A DNA stretch of 64,000 bases from Anderseniella sp963698275 (GTDB taxonomy: Bacteria > Pseudomonadota > Alphaproteobacteria > Rhizobiales > Aestuariivirgaceae). Of the stretch, positions 27,647 through 35,618 are shown piece by piece. Below the pieces are notes generated by a model. It was given only the letters and a program-made list of their open reading frames with translations. It was not told where the DNA came from and made no database searches. The stretch's first letter is position 1; each line of letters starts with the position of its first letter. The stretch covers positions 62,001 through 126,000 of the forward strand of contig CAVOQE010000006.1 of assembly GCA_963698275.1 (NCBI GenBank). Direction: 5' to 3'. Both the position numbers and the translations under genes were made by a program.

Positions 27647-28250
27647 CTGCAGCCTTTGCTGGATCAAAGACCTTGTACAGGGAAAACGCGCCGCGAATAT
27701 CCCCGACCTCATAGCCGATTGCCTGGTCTTGCGGATAAAGCTCTTTGATCGCCGTTGTGACTTCTGGCGCAATCTGTTTGCCATGGCAGGCCAGGCACGT
27801 GTCAAAAGTGGGGATTGCCTGCATGAAATGTACGGTTTGCGTTCCGTCTCGATCGAACAGCCTTGTTGATCTGAGCATTTCAGGACCTTGTCCGGCCATC
27901 GCCCGCAATTCGAAGCTCATCATCATGCTGCGTTCCCGCGTGTCGGGCATATTCTCGGGGTTGCGCACACGTAACCCTATGCGACGGATTTGCCACCCTG
28001 TTTCCTTTTCAATCTGGTCTTCAATCTCCGGTGCCAGATGCCGACACACACCGATCGCCTGTTTGACGCCGCCCTGCATGGCGGTCTGCATCTCCCGCAT
28101 CATTACCTGACGCAGGCGCTGGAGTGTCTGCTGCGCTTCCAGTTCGTAATTTTTGAGGCTTTGCGCATGGACACCGTTACCAGCGGCGAAAGCAAAAAGG
28201 ACAATAGTAATTATCAAACGCACCACCACACACTTCCATCCGTTGCGCAT
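27624..28250 (-). CDS. Periplasmic DUF3365 haem-binding protein
   Basis: 208 residues with a cleavable signal sequence (residues 1-30, ending GNGVHAQ) and the DUF3365 (Tll0287-like) domain. A haem c motif CLACH is in FDTCLACHGKQIAPEV. Residues GWQIRRIGLRVRNPENMPD form the PAS-like core. Such domains sense redox state or ligands in the periplasm. The ATG at 28250 is preferred to a TTG at 28268. It shares a transcript with the small cytochrome c-like gene that overlaps its end, and with the secreted protein gene 42 bases upstream. Confidence 0.75.
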   Translation of the reverse strand: MRNGWKCVVVRLIITIVLFAFAAGNGVHAQSLKNYELEAQQTLQRLRQVMMREMQTAMQGGVKQAIGVCRHLAPEIEDQIEKETGWQIRRIGLRVRNPENMPDTRERSMMMSFELRAMAGQGPEMLRSTRLFDRDGTQTVHFMQAIPTFDTCLACHGKQIAPEVTTAIKELYPQDQAIGYEVGDIRGAFSLYKVFDPAKAADVREWKQ

Positions 28251-28292
28251 GACGAAAACAGCGGTCAAACCGTGCTCGCCCTGAGCGAAATA

Positions 28293-28718
28293 TTAATCGT
28301 CCCGTTCAGAGCGAAGTACTTCACCGGTGATACCGTCCACGTAGAGCTCAACCCGATTGCCGTTGGCATCAATGGTCTTCACTTCGTAACGCTTGCCGCT
28401 TTCGGCTTCGATCTTTGAAATCTCGCCATAACCCTGCTGCTTCAATTTATCGGCAATCTCATCTGTCGACATCATGGGCATGCGGCTACGAACGCCACCG
28501 CCAGTCGTATCAAGAGCCTGCTGACAGGAGCTTGACAATTTTGCCCGATTGTCCTCCAGACAGGCGCGAACCGCGCCAGCACCATGGTCTTTATCAGCAC
28601 AATATTGAGTAATTTCCGATGCGCATTGGGTCTTGACCGGGCCACCTTGAGCAACTGCCGGAGCTGACAGGATCGTTACAATGCCAGCGGAGATCATCAG
28701 TTTTTTCGACGTATTCAT
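28293..28718 (-). CDS. Secreted cysteine-rich/PepSY-like protein
   Basis: 141-residue exported protein. Signal peptide at residues 1-23 (MNTSKKLMISAGIV, then APAVAQ). Next comes a segment with regularly spaced cysteines (CASEITQYC, VRACLEDN, SSSCQQAL) that resembles a cysteine-rich repeat. From about residue 83 it has a PepSY-like domain ending YEVKTIDANGNRVELYVDG. Function unknown, likely periplasmic. The first gene of a possible three-gene unit with the two haem proteins downstream. Confidence 0.7.
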   Translation of the reverse strand: MNTSKKLMISAGIVTILSAPAVAQGGPVKTQCASEITQYCADKDHGAGAVRACLEDNRAKLSSSCQQALDTTGGGVRSRMPMMSTDEIADKLKQQGYGEISKIEAESGKRYEVKTIDANGNRVELYVDGITGEVLRSERDD

Positions 28719-28942
28719 AGTCAGAGTCCTTCTTCGGATTGGGTTTCTGCTAAGTTACCGCCTTGTACGGACAATTCGCAGATCCGCCGACTTCGTTCCT
28801 TGATGGGGATCAATAGAAATGGAAAATTTTTTGCAACCTTGGCGTGCCGCAGCCTTCGCCAGGTTGACGCCCAGGTTTTCGGCACGAACGTGTATCAGGT
28901 TTTGATTGAACCAAAACCGCGCACACTTTTGTGAGACTTGCT

Positions 28943-29320
28943 CTAGTTGGTCGCTGAAAAACCAACGCCGGGCGACAGGTATTCCTTGCGCACCGGAGAG
29001 AAGATATCCAGCACTACTGCCCCGTCCGCCCCGGCCTTCATGGTGTGCAGTGCGTTGGGTGGTGTGCGCCAGATATCGCCCTTGTTGATCTGGAATTCCT
29101 CATCGTCCTGATAGCGGGTCGCTGACCCCGACAGCATGACGCCCCATTGCTCTTCAGGGTGTTTGTGCATCTTTCCCATGGCATGAGGATCAATGCGCAC
29201 AACCGACAGCATGGCGTTCTCACCTGGAAAAATGGTGGTTGTCATGCCGTCTGCAAGTTGACGGAAAATGCCGCCTTCCTCACTGTCGAGATTGAAGAGT
29301 TCAATTTTCGAACGGGCCAT
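28943..29320 (-). CDS. Cupin-domain protein at end of second synthetase operon
   Basis: 124-residue single-domain cupin. Metal-binding motif 1 is visible as HKHPEEQWGVMLSG and motif 2 as GDIWRTPPNALHTMKAG. The ATG at 29320 has AGGAG about eight bases upstream and is preferred to codons extending to 29374. It lies 74 bases after the 136-residue unknown protein on the same strand and is probably the last gene of that operon. Small cupins of this kind act as metal-dependent enzymes or as small-molecule sensors; nothing here tells which. Confidence 0.8.
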   Translation of the reverse strand: MARSKIELFNLDSEEGGIFRQLADGMTTTIFPGENAMLSVVRIDPHAMGKMHKHPEEQWGVMLSGSATRYQDDEEFQINKGDIWRTPPNALHTMKAGADGAVVLDIFSPVRKEYLSPGVGFSATN

Positions 29321-29393
29321 TGACCACTCCTGTTTTAAAGCAATGCCCCGCTGGACCACAATCCGGCGGGGCATTAGGTTGTTCAGCTATCGC

Positions 29394-29804
29394 CTAGAAT
29401 TTCCGGTAGGCCTTGTTCAGGACCACCATGGGGTGATCCGGTGACATCTGGAATTTGATCAGCAGTTCACGCGCGATCATGTCGCGATCCTGCTGATTGT
29501 CCGGCAGGTCGTAACTTTCAGGGATCGCCACCCAGCCATTGATGTTGCGGTCAAAAACGGCGGGTTTGCCGTCGTCGTACCCCATGTGAACATCTTCCAG
29601 CCAGTTGAGATCTTCCCAACCCATGAACTCGATGTAGCCCTTTAGAAAATCGGTTATGCGGTTGTAGTCAGGCAACAGGTTCACATCATAGCGATAGCCA
29701 ATGTGCTGTCCGATGACCTGCTCGCGTTCCGAGTCAATGCCACCACCCTTGAGGAAGTGATCGACGTCTCCGATCTCGGCGCCTTTGTAGCTGGTTCCAG
29801 CCAT
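29394..29804 (-). CDS. 136-residue protein of unknown function in second synthetase operon
   Basis: Soluble, acidic and aromatic-rich. Blocks include GIDSEREQVIGQHIGYRYDVN, read here in parts, RITDFLKGYIEFMGWEDLNWLED and a C-terminal SPDHPMVVLNKAYRKF. No signal peptide or membrane span. I do not recognise the family. The ATG at 29804 has a strong AAGGAGG ribosome site. It starts 13 bases after the barrel subunit gene, so it is co-expressed with the synthetase and synthase-like proteins. It may be an additional subunit or a carrier of the pathway. No equivalent sits in the mgs/gmaS operon at 19162-23459. Confidence 0.75.
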   Translation of the reverse strand: MAGTSYKGAEIGDVDHFLKGGGIDSEREQVIGQHIGYRYDVNLLPDYNRITDFLKGYIEFMGWEDLNWLEDVHMGYDDGKPAVFDRNINGWVAIPESYDLPDNQQDRDMIARELLIKFQMSPDHPMVVLNKAYRKF

Positions 29805-29817
29805 CTTCGTGTCCTCC

Positions 29818-31191
29818 TTAAATATGGTGGTAGTCGTCTACGCCAACCGTGAAGTCGGTGCCGGCAAGCGGCACCTGGGCGATTGCCGAGGCTTCCATCG
29901 TCAACGCAGCCAGATCTTCCGGTTCCAGACTGTGAATATTGGTCTTGCCGCAGGCCCGCGCCATCATCTGGGCTTCCATGGTCAACGTATGCAGGAAGTT
30001 GTAGACGCGTTCTGCTGCTTGATCCGGGTCGAGACGCTTGCGCAACATCGGATCCTGGGTTGCCACACCGACCGGGCAACGCCCGGTATGGCAGTGGTAA
30101 CACTCGCCTGCCTCCACTCCCATCTCGGATGGATAGTCGGCTTCCTCGATATCCTTGTTGCAGTTCAGCGCCATCATGGCGGAATGACCGATTGCGATGG
30201 CGTCGGCTCCCAGAGCCAGTGCCTTTGCAACATCACCGCCATTGCGGATACCACCGGCGTAAACCAGCGTTATCTCGCCGCGCTTGCCGATATCATCGAT
30301 GGCACGGCGCGCCTGGCGGATGGCCGCCATGCCGGGCACCCCGGTTTCTTCCGTTGCCAGGTGCGGGCCGGCGCCGGTGCCGCCTTCCATGCCATCGATA
30401 TAGATCGAGTCCGGATCACACTTTGCCGCCATGCGCACATCATCATAGACGCGGGCTGCGCCCAGCTTGAGCTGGATCGGGATCTGCCAGTCGGTCGCTT
30501 CACGGATTTCCTGGATCTTCAGCGCCAGATCATCCGGTCCGAGCCAGTCCGGGTGACGCGCCGGTGAGCGCTGGTCAATACCGGCTGGAAGCGAGCGCAT
30601 TTCAGCAACCTGGTCGGTTACCTTCTGGCCCATCAGGTGGCCGCCGAGACCAACCTTACAGCCCTGTCCGATGAAAAACTCGCAACCATCGGCCAGTTGC
30701 AGATGGTGCGGGTTGAAACCGTAGCGCGACTGGATGCACTGATAGAACCATTTCGACGAATAACGCCGCTCATCCGGGATCATGCCGCCTTCACCGGAAC
30801 ACGTTGCCGTGCCGGCCATGGTCGCCCCACGGGCCAACGCGGTTTTGGCCTCGAATGACAGCGCGCCAAAACTCATGCCGGTAATGTAGATCGGAATATC
30901 CAGTTCAATGGGACGCTTGGCACGCGGGCCGATAATGGTCTTGGTCAGGCATTTTTCACGGTACCCTTCAATCACGAAACGGGTCAGCGTGCCGGGAAGA
31001 AAGGTCAGATCGTCCCAGTGAGGGATTTTCTTGAACAGGGAAAATCCGCGCATGCGGTAACGGCCGAGCTCGGACTTGATGTGAATATCGTTCATCACCT
31101 CCGGCGGAAACACAAACGATTTGCCGAGCTTGTACTTCTTCTCGACCTGCAACTTGGAATGGCCGGTGTCTTTTTTGGTCTTGCCAGTCAT
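29818..31191 (-). CDS. Glutamate synthase-like FMN barrel protein (second copy)
   Basis: 457 residues, paralogous to mgsC at 20756. FMN-site blocks are ELDIPIYITGMSFGALSFEA and VYAGGIRNGGDVAKALALGAD. Unlike the first copy it keeps cysteines in GECYHCHTGRCPVGVATQDP (spacing CX2CX4C), the place of the iron-sulfur cluster of glutamate synthases, so an electron-transferring reaction is likely. The ATG at 31191 is preferred over a GTG at 31200. It is the fourth gene of an operon with a glutamine synthetase homologue, amidotransferase and GXGXG protein. Substrate unknown. Confidence 0.85.
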   Translation of the reverse strand: MTGKTKKDTGHSKLQVEKKYKLGKSFVFPPEVMNDIHIKSELGRYRMRGFSLFKKIPHWDDLTFLPGTLTRFVIEGYREKCLTKTIIGPRAKRPIELDIPIYITGMSFGALSFEAKTALARGATMAGTATCSGEGGMIPDERRYSSKWFYQCIQSRYGFNPHHLQLADGCEFFIGQGCKVGLGGHLMGQKVTDQVAEMRSLPAGIDQRSPARHPDWLGPDDLALKIQEIREATDWQIPIQLKLGAARVYDDVRMAAKCDPDSIYIDGMEGGTGAGPHLATEETGVPGMAAIRQARRAIDDIGKRGEITLVYAGGIRNGGDVAKALALGADAIAIGHSAMMALNCNKDIEEADYPSEMGVEAGECYHCHTGRCPVGVATQDPMLRKRLDPDQAAERVYNFLHTLTMEAQMMARACGKTNIHSLEPEDLAALTMEASAIAQVPLAGTDFTVGVDDYHHI

Positions 31192-31234
31192 TGAATTCAC
31201 TTTCTTACATTGTTGGAGCCTGAAAACCTGATCC

Positions 31235-32083
31235 CTAAAGGACCAGTTTTTTCTCCGACGGTTCGAGGTTGTCGTAGCTCCACAGCTGCTTGCCGGCGAC
31301 GATCTTGGTAAAATGATCCACGCCCTTGTCCGGCATCATCTCGTATTGCGTCAGCTTGCGGGTCAGCCAGGCCTTGTCCAGATCGGTCAGTTCCGCGGGA
31401 ATGGCGTCCACGCCCAGATCCTTTATTTCACCACCGATGAAGATGGTGCCGTCATACATGCTGTCACCGAGGTTCTTGCCGGCATTGCCGCACACGACCA
31501 TGCGGCCACGCTGCATCATGAAGCCGGAAAATGCACCGGTGTCGCCGCCGACCAGAATGGTTCCGCCCTTCTGGTCGATACCGGTCCGGGACCCGACCGA
31601 TCCCTTGCACACAAGGTCACCGCCACGAATGGCTGCACCGAAGGTCGAGCCTGCATTCTTCTCAACGACACAGACACCGGCCATCATGTTCTCTGCAAAA
31701 GACCAGCCGACACGACCGGAAATGCGAACAGTCGGGCCATCAAGCAGGCCGCAGCCGAAATAGCCCAGAGACCCGTTCACGATGAAATTCATCCGGTGCA
31801 GAATGCCGACAATGATCGAATGCTTGGCACCGGGGTTTTCAAGGACAATGGTGCCGTGGCCGGATTTTATCAGCTCGCGGATTTCCTTGTTTATCTCGGT
31901 TGCTTCCTTGTCCTGGCAATCAACCGATCCACGCTTGTTGAAGTCCACATCCGGTGCAAACGCATAGGCATAACCGCCTTCGTTCTCCAGCGAGAACATC
32001 GTCTTGATGTCACGTCCCTTGAGCGGCTCCGTGTGGAGACCCATCATTTCGCCGGCATCGCCTGAGGTATCTACGCCTGCCAT
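31235..32083 (-). CDS. GXGXG-domain glutamate synthase-like protein (second copy)
   Basis: 282 residues. The first 60 residues have no counterpart in mgsB. The rest is the beta-helix GXGXG domain of glutamate synthase (GILHRMNFIVNGSLGYFGC, GRVGWSFAENMMAG, GAAIRGGDLVCKGSVGSRTG, GNAGKNLGDSMYDG). Its start overlaps the amidotransferase gene by 13 bases, which argues for coupled translation and stoichiometric assembly. The C-terminal tail DHFTKIVAGKQLWSYDNLEPSEKK is also absent from the first copy. Confidence 0.82.
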   Translation of the reverse strand: MAGVDTSGDAGEMMGLHTEPLKGRDIKTMFSLENEGGYAYAFAPDVDFNKRGSVDCQDKEATEINKEIRELIKSGHGTIVLENPGAKHSIIVGILHRMNFIVNGSLGYFGCGLLDGPTVRISGRVGWSFAENMMAGVCVVEKNAGSTFGAAIRGGDLVCKGSVGSRTGIDQKGGTILVGGDTGAFSGFMMQRGRMVVCGNAGKNLGDSMYDGTIFIGGEIKDLGVDAIPAELTDLDKAWLTRKLTQYEMMPDKGVDHFTKIVAGKQLWSYDNLEPSEKKLVL

Positions 32084-33006
32084 ACTCTTACCTCCTCGTC
32101 ATAAGGGTCCCAGGTATCTATTTCGTGGGGAACAATTGCCCGGATCGCGACTTCCTCTGAAGCCAGGGCAACCATGTCGTCGGTTTCGTAGAGCACCATC
32201 GGTTTGGCCGCCATGGAGTCCTTGGCCATGCCAAGCTGATCCTTTGTGGTCACCAGGTAGGTGAAGACACCATCGATCTCTTCGATGGACTTCTTCAGCG
32301 TTTCTTCCAGTGTCATGCCCTTTTCCAGGCTGGTGGCCACGTAAACCGCAAGCAGTTCGGAATCGCAGTTTGAAACGAAGCGCTGTCCCTTACGCTCCAG
32401 GTCGCGGCGCATCAGCCAGTAATTGGTGATCTGGCCGTTATGCACCACTGCGATGTCGCTGTAGGGGTAGGCCCAGTACGGGTGAGCCGAGCGGATGTCG
32501 ACATCCGACTCCGTGGCCATGCGGGTATGCCCGATACCGTGGCTTCCGGTGAAATTTCCCAGCCCGTAGGCGCCGGACACCACACCTGCGTCGCCCAAGT
32601 CCTTGATCAGTTCAAGCGCCGAGCCTATCGACAGGATTTCCGCACCTTCTATATCCTCGATATGATCGGACAGCAGTTTCATGTCGCCGTCATATTGAAT
32701 GGCGTAACGAAACGCATACTCGGTCGCGTCTTTCATTTCGGAAACCGTCACGCCGAGCGCCTTCAACGTCTCGTCGACGGCATCCTTGCGGCGCTTGATT
32801 TCCTCGTGAATCTTGAGTGCGCCGTGCAGGTCTTCCTGCTCGGCAACCTTGAAGCGCAAGACAAAAGTGTTTTCCTTAGGTTCGCCGTAAATCGCAAACC
32901 CGGTTGAATCCGGCCCCCGGTGCTTCAGGGCCTGCAGCATGCTGGTCATTTCCTGACCGACATTGCTGGTGCCCTTCCGGTGGATCAGCCCTGCAATTCC
33001 GCACAT
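32071..33006 (-). CDS. Class II amidotransferase, glutamate synthase type (second copy)
   Basis: 311 residues, paralogous to mgsA. I take the second ATG of MPMCGIAG (33006) so that the nucleophilic cysteine becomes residue 2 and can be exposed after removal of Met. Other motifs are HRGPDSTGFAIYG, GIGHTRMATES and VVHNGQITNYW. The GS-like gene is 77 bases upstream. The set of amidotransferase, GXGXG and barrel proteins rebuilds a glutamate synthase from separate chains. Ammonia released from glutamine, or an amine released from a gamma-glutamyl amide, is the likely cargo. Confidence 0.83.
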   Translation of the reverse strand: MCGIAGLIHRKGTSNVGQEMTSMLQALKHRGPDSTGFAIYGEPKENTFVLRFKVAEQEDLHGALKIHEEIKRRKDAVDETLKALGVTVSEMKDATEYAFRYAIQYDGDMKLLSDHIEDIEGAEILSIGSALELIKDLGDAGVVSGAYGLGNFTGSHGIGHTRMATESDVDIRSAHPYWAYPYSDIAVVHNGQITNYWLMRRDLERKGQRFVSNCDSELLAVYVATSLEKGMTLEETLKKSIEEIDGVFTYLVTTKDQLGMAKDSMAAKPMVLYETDDMVALASEEVAIRAIVPHEIDTWDPYDEEVRVWQA

Positions 33007-33083
33007 GGGCATATGTCTCCTGTTGAGTGGGTTGCACGGCGGACCGCCGCCCGCCGCAAATCAGTTTCAAGAATGGCCGGTTT

Positions 33084-34562
33084 TTACGGCAGGCATTCCA
33101 TGTAGGTTTCTTTGTCCCAATCGGTGACGGAAGCCATGAAGCGCGCCCATTCATCCGATTTGTACTCATGGTAGAGCCGGTACATTTCACCGGGCAGGCC
33201 GCGCTGGACGACTTCATCTGCCTCCAGCGCCTCAAGCGCCTCGCCAAGCGACATCGGCAGCTTCTTCACATCCTTGCCGGCCTTGATGGCCTCATAGATG
33301 TTTCTTTCTTCAGGCTCACCGGGGTCGAGCTTGTTGACGATGCCGTCATCGGCTGCTGCCAGAATGCAGGCGCCCATGAGGTACGGGTTCACCATGGAGT
33401 CCACCGAGCGGTATTCAAACCGGCCCGGTGCCGACACCCGCAAGCCAGTGGTGCGGTTCTGGAAGCCCCAGTCAGCAAACACCGGTGCCCAGAAGCCGGT
33501 ATCCCACAGGCGGCGATACGAGTTCACGGTTGATGAGCCGATTGCGGTCAATGCCCGCAAGTGATGCACAATACCACCGATTGCTTCCAGTCCCGCTTTC
33601 TGCGGCATCTGGGGATCATCACCATCCGGCATGAAGGTGTTGTCTCCACCTTTCACATACATGTAGTTGTCCTTCATGCCCGGCAGTGCTTTCGGGTCAT
33701 TGCCGGTGCGGCAGAACTCATCCTCACCGCCATGCCACAGCGACATGTTATGGTGACAACCGGACGCCGAAACGCCCTCGAAAGGCTTGGTCATGAAGCA
33801 GGCAAAAATGCCGAACTCACGGGCAACCTGGGCACAAATCTGCCGGTATGTGGTCAACCGGTCCGCATTGCGCAGCACGTCATCGTACATCCAGTTGAGT
33901 TCCAGCTGACCCGGTGCATCCTCATGATCGCCCTGGATCATGTCCAGCCCCATGGCCCGGGAGTATTCCATGACTTTCATGTAGACAGGACGCAGGCTCT
34001 CGAACTGGTCGATATGGTAGCAGTAGGGCTTGGAATAGCCCTCTTCCGGCTTGCCGTCCTCGTTGTACTTGAGCCACATCATTTCCGGCTCGGTACCGAC
34101 ACGCAGGCTGAGGCCCTTGTGCTTTGCCTTGAAGTCATCGTGCAGGCGGCGCAGGTTGCCGCGGCAGTCCGCCGTCAGGTACCCGCCTGGATCTTCCTTT
34201 TCCTCGCGATTGCGGAACAAGGTGCAATAAAAGCGCCCGATGCGCTTGTCCCATGGCAACTGCATGAAGGTTTCAGGCTCCGGTATGCCAACCAGTTCAG
34301 CTGCTTCGGGACCATAACCGAGATACTCGCCGGCCCGGTTGGTGAACAGGTTCATCGTTGCGCCGTAGACGAGCTGGAAGCCCTTCTTGGCGACCGCTTC
34401 CCAGTGATCGGCCGGAATGCCCTTGCCCATTATCTTGCCGGTGACCGAGATGAACTGGAGGTAGAGATATTCAATCCCCAGCTCGTCGATCATTTTCCGG
34501 ACTTCCTTGACCTTTTCGGCCCTGCCCGGCGCATCAACAAAATTCTCGATATCCATTGCCAT
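33084..34562 (-). CDS. Glutamine synthetase-family ligase of unknown amine (second copy)
   Basis: 492 residues, about 57 more than the gmaS product at 22152 and clearly a different subgroup. Active-site blocks are VGTEPEMMWL, GDHEDAPGQLELNWMYDD, SASGCHHNMSLWHGGED and GRFEYRSVDSMVNPYL. Enzymes of this group join ammonia or an amine to glutamate with ATP. The partner genes downstream suggest that the product is processed by a glutamate synthase-like complex. First gene of the operon; direct repeats lie 34-61 bases before the ATG. Substrate might be ammonia, a short amine or another nitrogen compound. The sequence does not decide. Confidence 0.85.
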   Translation of the reverse strand: MAMDIENFVDAPGRAEKVKEVRKMIDELGIEYLYLQFISVTGKIMGKGIPADHWEAVAKKGFQLVYGATMNLFTNRAGEYLGYGPEAAELVGIPEPETFMQLPWDKRIGRFYCTLFRNREEKEDPGGYLTADCRGNLRRLHDDFKAKHKGLSLRVGTEPEMMWLKYNEDGKPEEGYSKPYCYHIDQFESLRPVYMKVMEYSRAMGLDMIQGDHEDAPGQLELNWMYDDVLRNADRLTTYRQICAQVAREFGIFACFMTKPFEGVSASGCHHNMSLWHGGEDEFCRTGNDPKALPGMKDNYMYVKGGDNTFMPDGDDPQMPQKAGLEAIGGIVHHLRALTAIGSSTVNSYRRLWDTGFWAPVFADWGFQNRTTGLRVSAPGRFEYRSVDSMVNPYLMGACILAAADDGIVNKLDPGEPEERNIYEAIKAGKDVKKLPMSLGEALEALEADEVVQRGLPGEMYRLYHEYKSDEWARFMASVTDWDKETYMECLP

Positions 34563-34893
34563 TGCACGGTTTCTCCCTGCTTACACACCAAAGTGACCAA
34601 TACCATACCAATGCTATACCAATTTTGACAACCTACAAAATGAACCAAGGCGTCTTTTCGCACAAAAACTCTCTTCAGCAGCAACAGTGTTTTTTGCGAT
34701 CATGAATTGCGAACAGTTGCCAAAGCTGTATCGTCTGTGTGTATTCTCTTGCACTGGTCCGGCGGCCAGCGACAGGAAAATGAATCAATAAAAACCTGCA
34801 ACAATTTGATATATATGATATTTTATCGTATTTGTTGTTATGTTCAGCACAACTGAAACACCTGCTCGCAGATATTATTGCAAGGCAAAGGGA
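34563..34893. other. Divergent control region between the second GS operon and gntR-type gene
   Basis: 331 bases separating two divergent genes. It holds the phased ACCAAT repeats listed separately near the GS start. The part at 34795-34855 is strongly AT-rich (GATATATATGATATTTTATC) and is the likely promoter of the regulator. In-frame codons of the regulator open from 34840, but the start at 34894 is preferred. Confidence 0.55.
34596..34623 (-). promoter_or_regulatory. Three phased ACCAAT direct repeats, candidate operator
   Basis: ACCAAT occurs at 34596-34601, 34607-34612 and 34618-34623, exactly 11 bases apart, about one helical turn. On the minus strand it reads ATTGGT-N5-ATTGGT-N5-ATTGGT ahead of the GS-family gene. 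The ten-base word TATACCAATT (34615-34624) recurs at 36519-36528 before the carbon-nitrogen hydrolase gene. The position, 34-61 bases upstream of the start codon, suits an operator or activator site. Confidence 0.55.
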
Positions 34894-35595
34894 ATGATTT
34901 CGATCGAACACAAGAGCACCCGAGGAGCCCGGTCCATAACGTCCGAACTCCGTAAAGCCATCGAAACAGGCAGGTATCATGACGGTGACCAATTGCCTCC
35001 GGAACGGGACCTTTCCGAAACCTATTCAGCGTCACGCAATACAATCAGAAAGGCGCTGGACAATCTTGAAGACGCCGGCCTGGTGGTTCGAAAGGTGGGC
35101 AGCGGCACCTTTGTCAATTATTCCGGGCCGGCCGATCTCGAGACCGAAAATGTTGTCGAGCAGATCAGCCCGTTGCAGTTGATTGACGCACGTATCGGCT
35201 TTGAACGGCAGATGACACGACTGGCGGTGGTCCACGCCACAGGCCGGGACATCGAAAAGATGGAGTCCCTGCTGACCCAGCTGGAGGCGACAGAACACGA
35301 CCGCAATGCTTTTACAAAACTGGATTCGGAATTCCACCACCAGCTGGCAAAAGCGTCCGGCAATCCATTGATTGTGAAATTGTATCATCAGATCAATGAA
35401 GTACGCACTCATTCCCAGTGGAGAAAGGCGCGTGAACTGGTTCTCAGCCCTGAGAAAATCCGCCAGTACAACAAGTTCCACAGGGGCATACTCGACGCAC
35501 TGATAAAACGCGACACCAAATCAGCAATCGACGCGCTGAATGCGCACATGGAACTGGCCCACCTTGACCTTGTCGGCACCGCCCCCGACGACTGA
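34894..35595 (+). CDS. GntR-family regulator with FCD ligand domain (FadR subfamily)
   Basis: About 233 residues. The winged helix at residues 10-75 has SITSELRKAIETGRYHDGDQLPPERDLS, read in parts, SRNTIRKALDNLEDAGLV and VRKVGSGTFV. The FCD all-helical effector domain follows (LIDARIGFERQMTRLAV, EFHHQLAKASGNPLI, QYNKFHRGILDALIKRD). The FCD domain usually binds a carboxylate through a metal held by Asp and His residues. It is flanked by two minus-strand units that share the ACCAAT repeat, making it the obvious candidate regulator. The start at 34894 (MISIEHKST) has AAGG upstream; an earlier codon at 34840 is possible. Confidence 0.87.
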   Translation: MISIEHKSTRGARSITSELRKAIETGRYHDGDQLPPERDLSETYSASRNTIRKALDNLEDAGLVVRKVGSGTFVNYSGPADLETENVVEQISPLQLIDARIGFERQMTRLAVVHATGRDIEKMESLLTQLEATEHDRNAFTKLDSEFHHQLAKASGNPLIVKLYHQINEVRTHSQWRKARELVLSPEKIRQYNKFHRGILDALIKRDTKSAIDALNAHMELAHLDLVGTAPDD

Positions 35596-35618
35596 TCTGC
35601 AGGCCGGTGCCACGGCAG

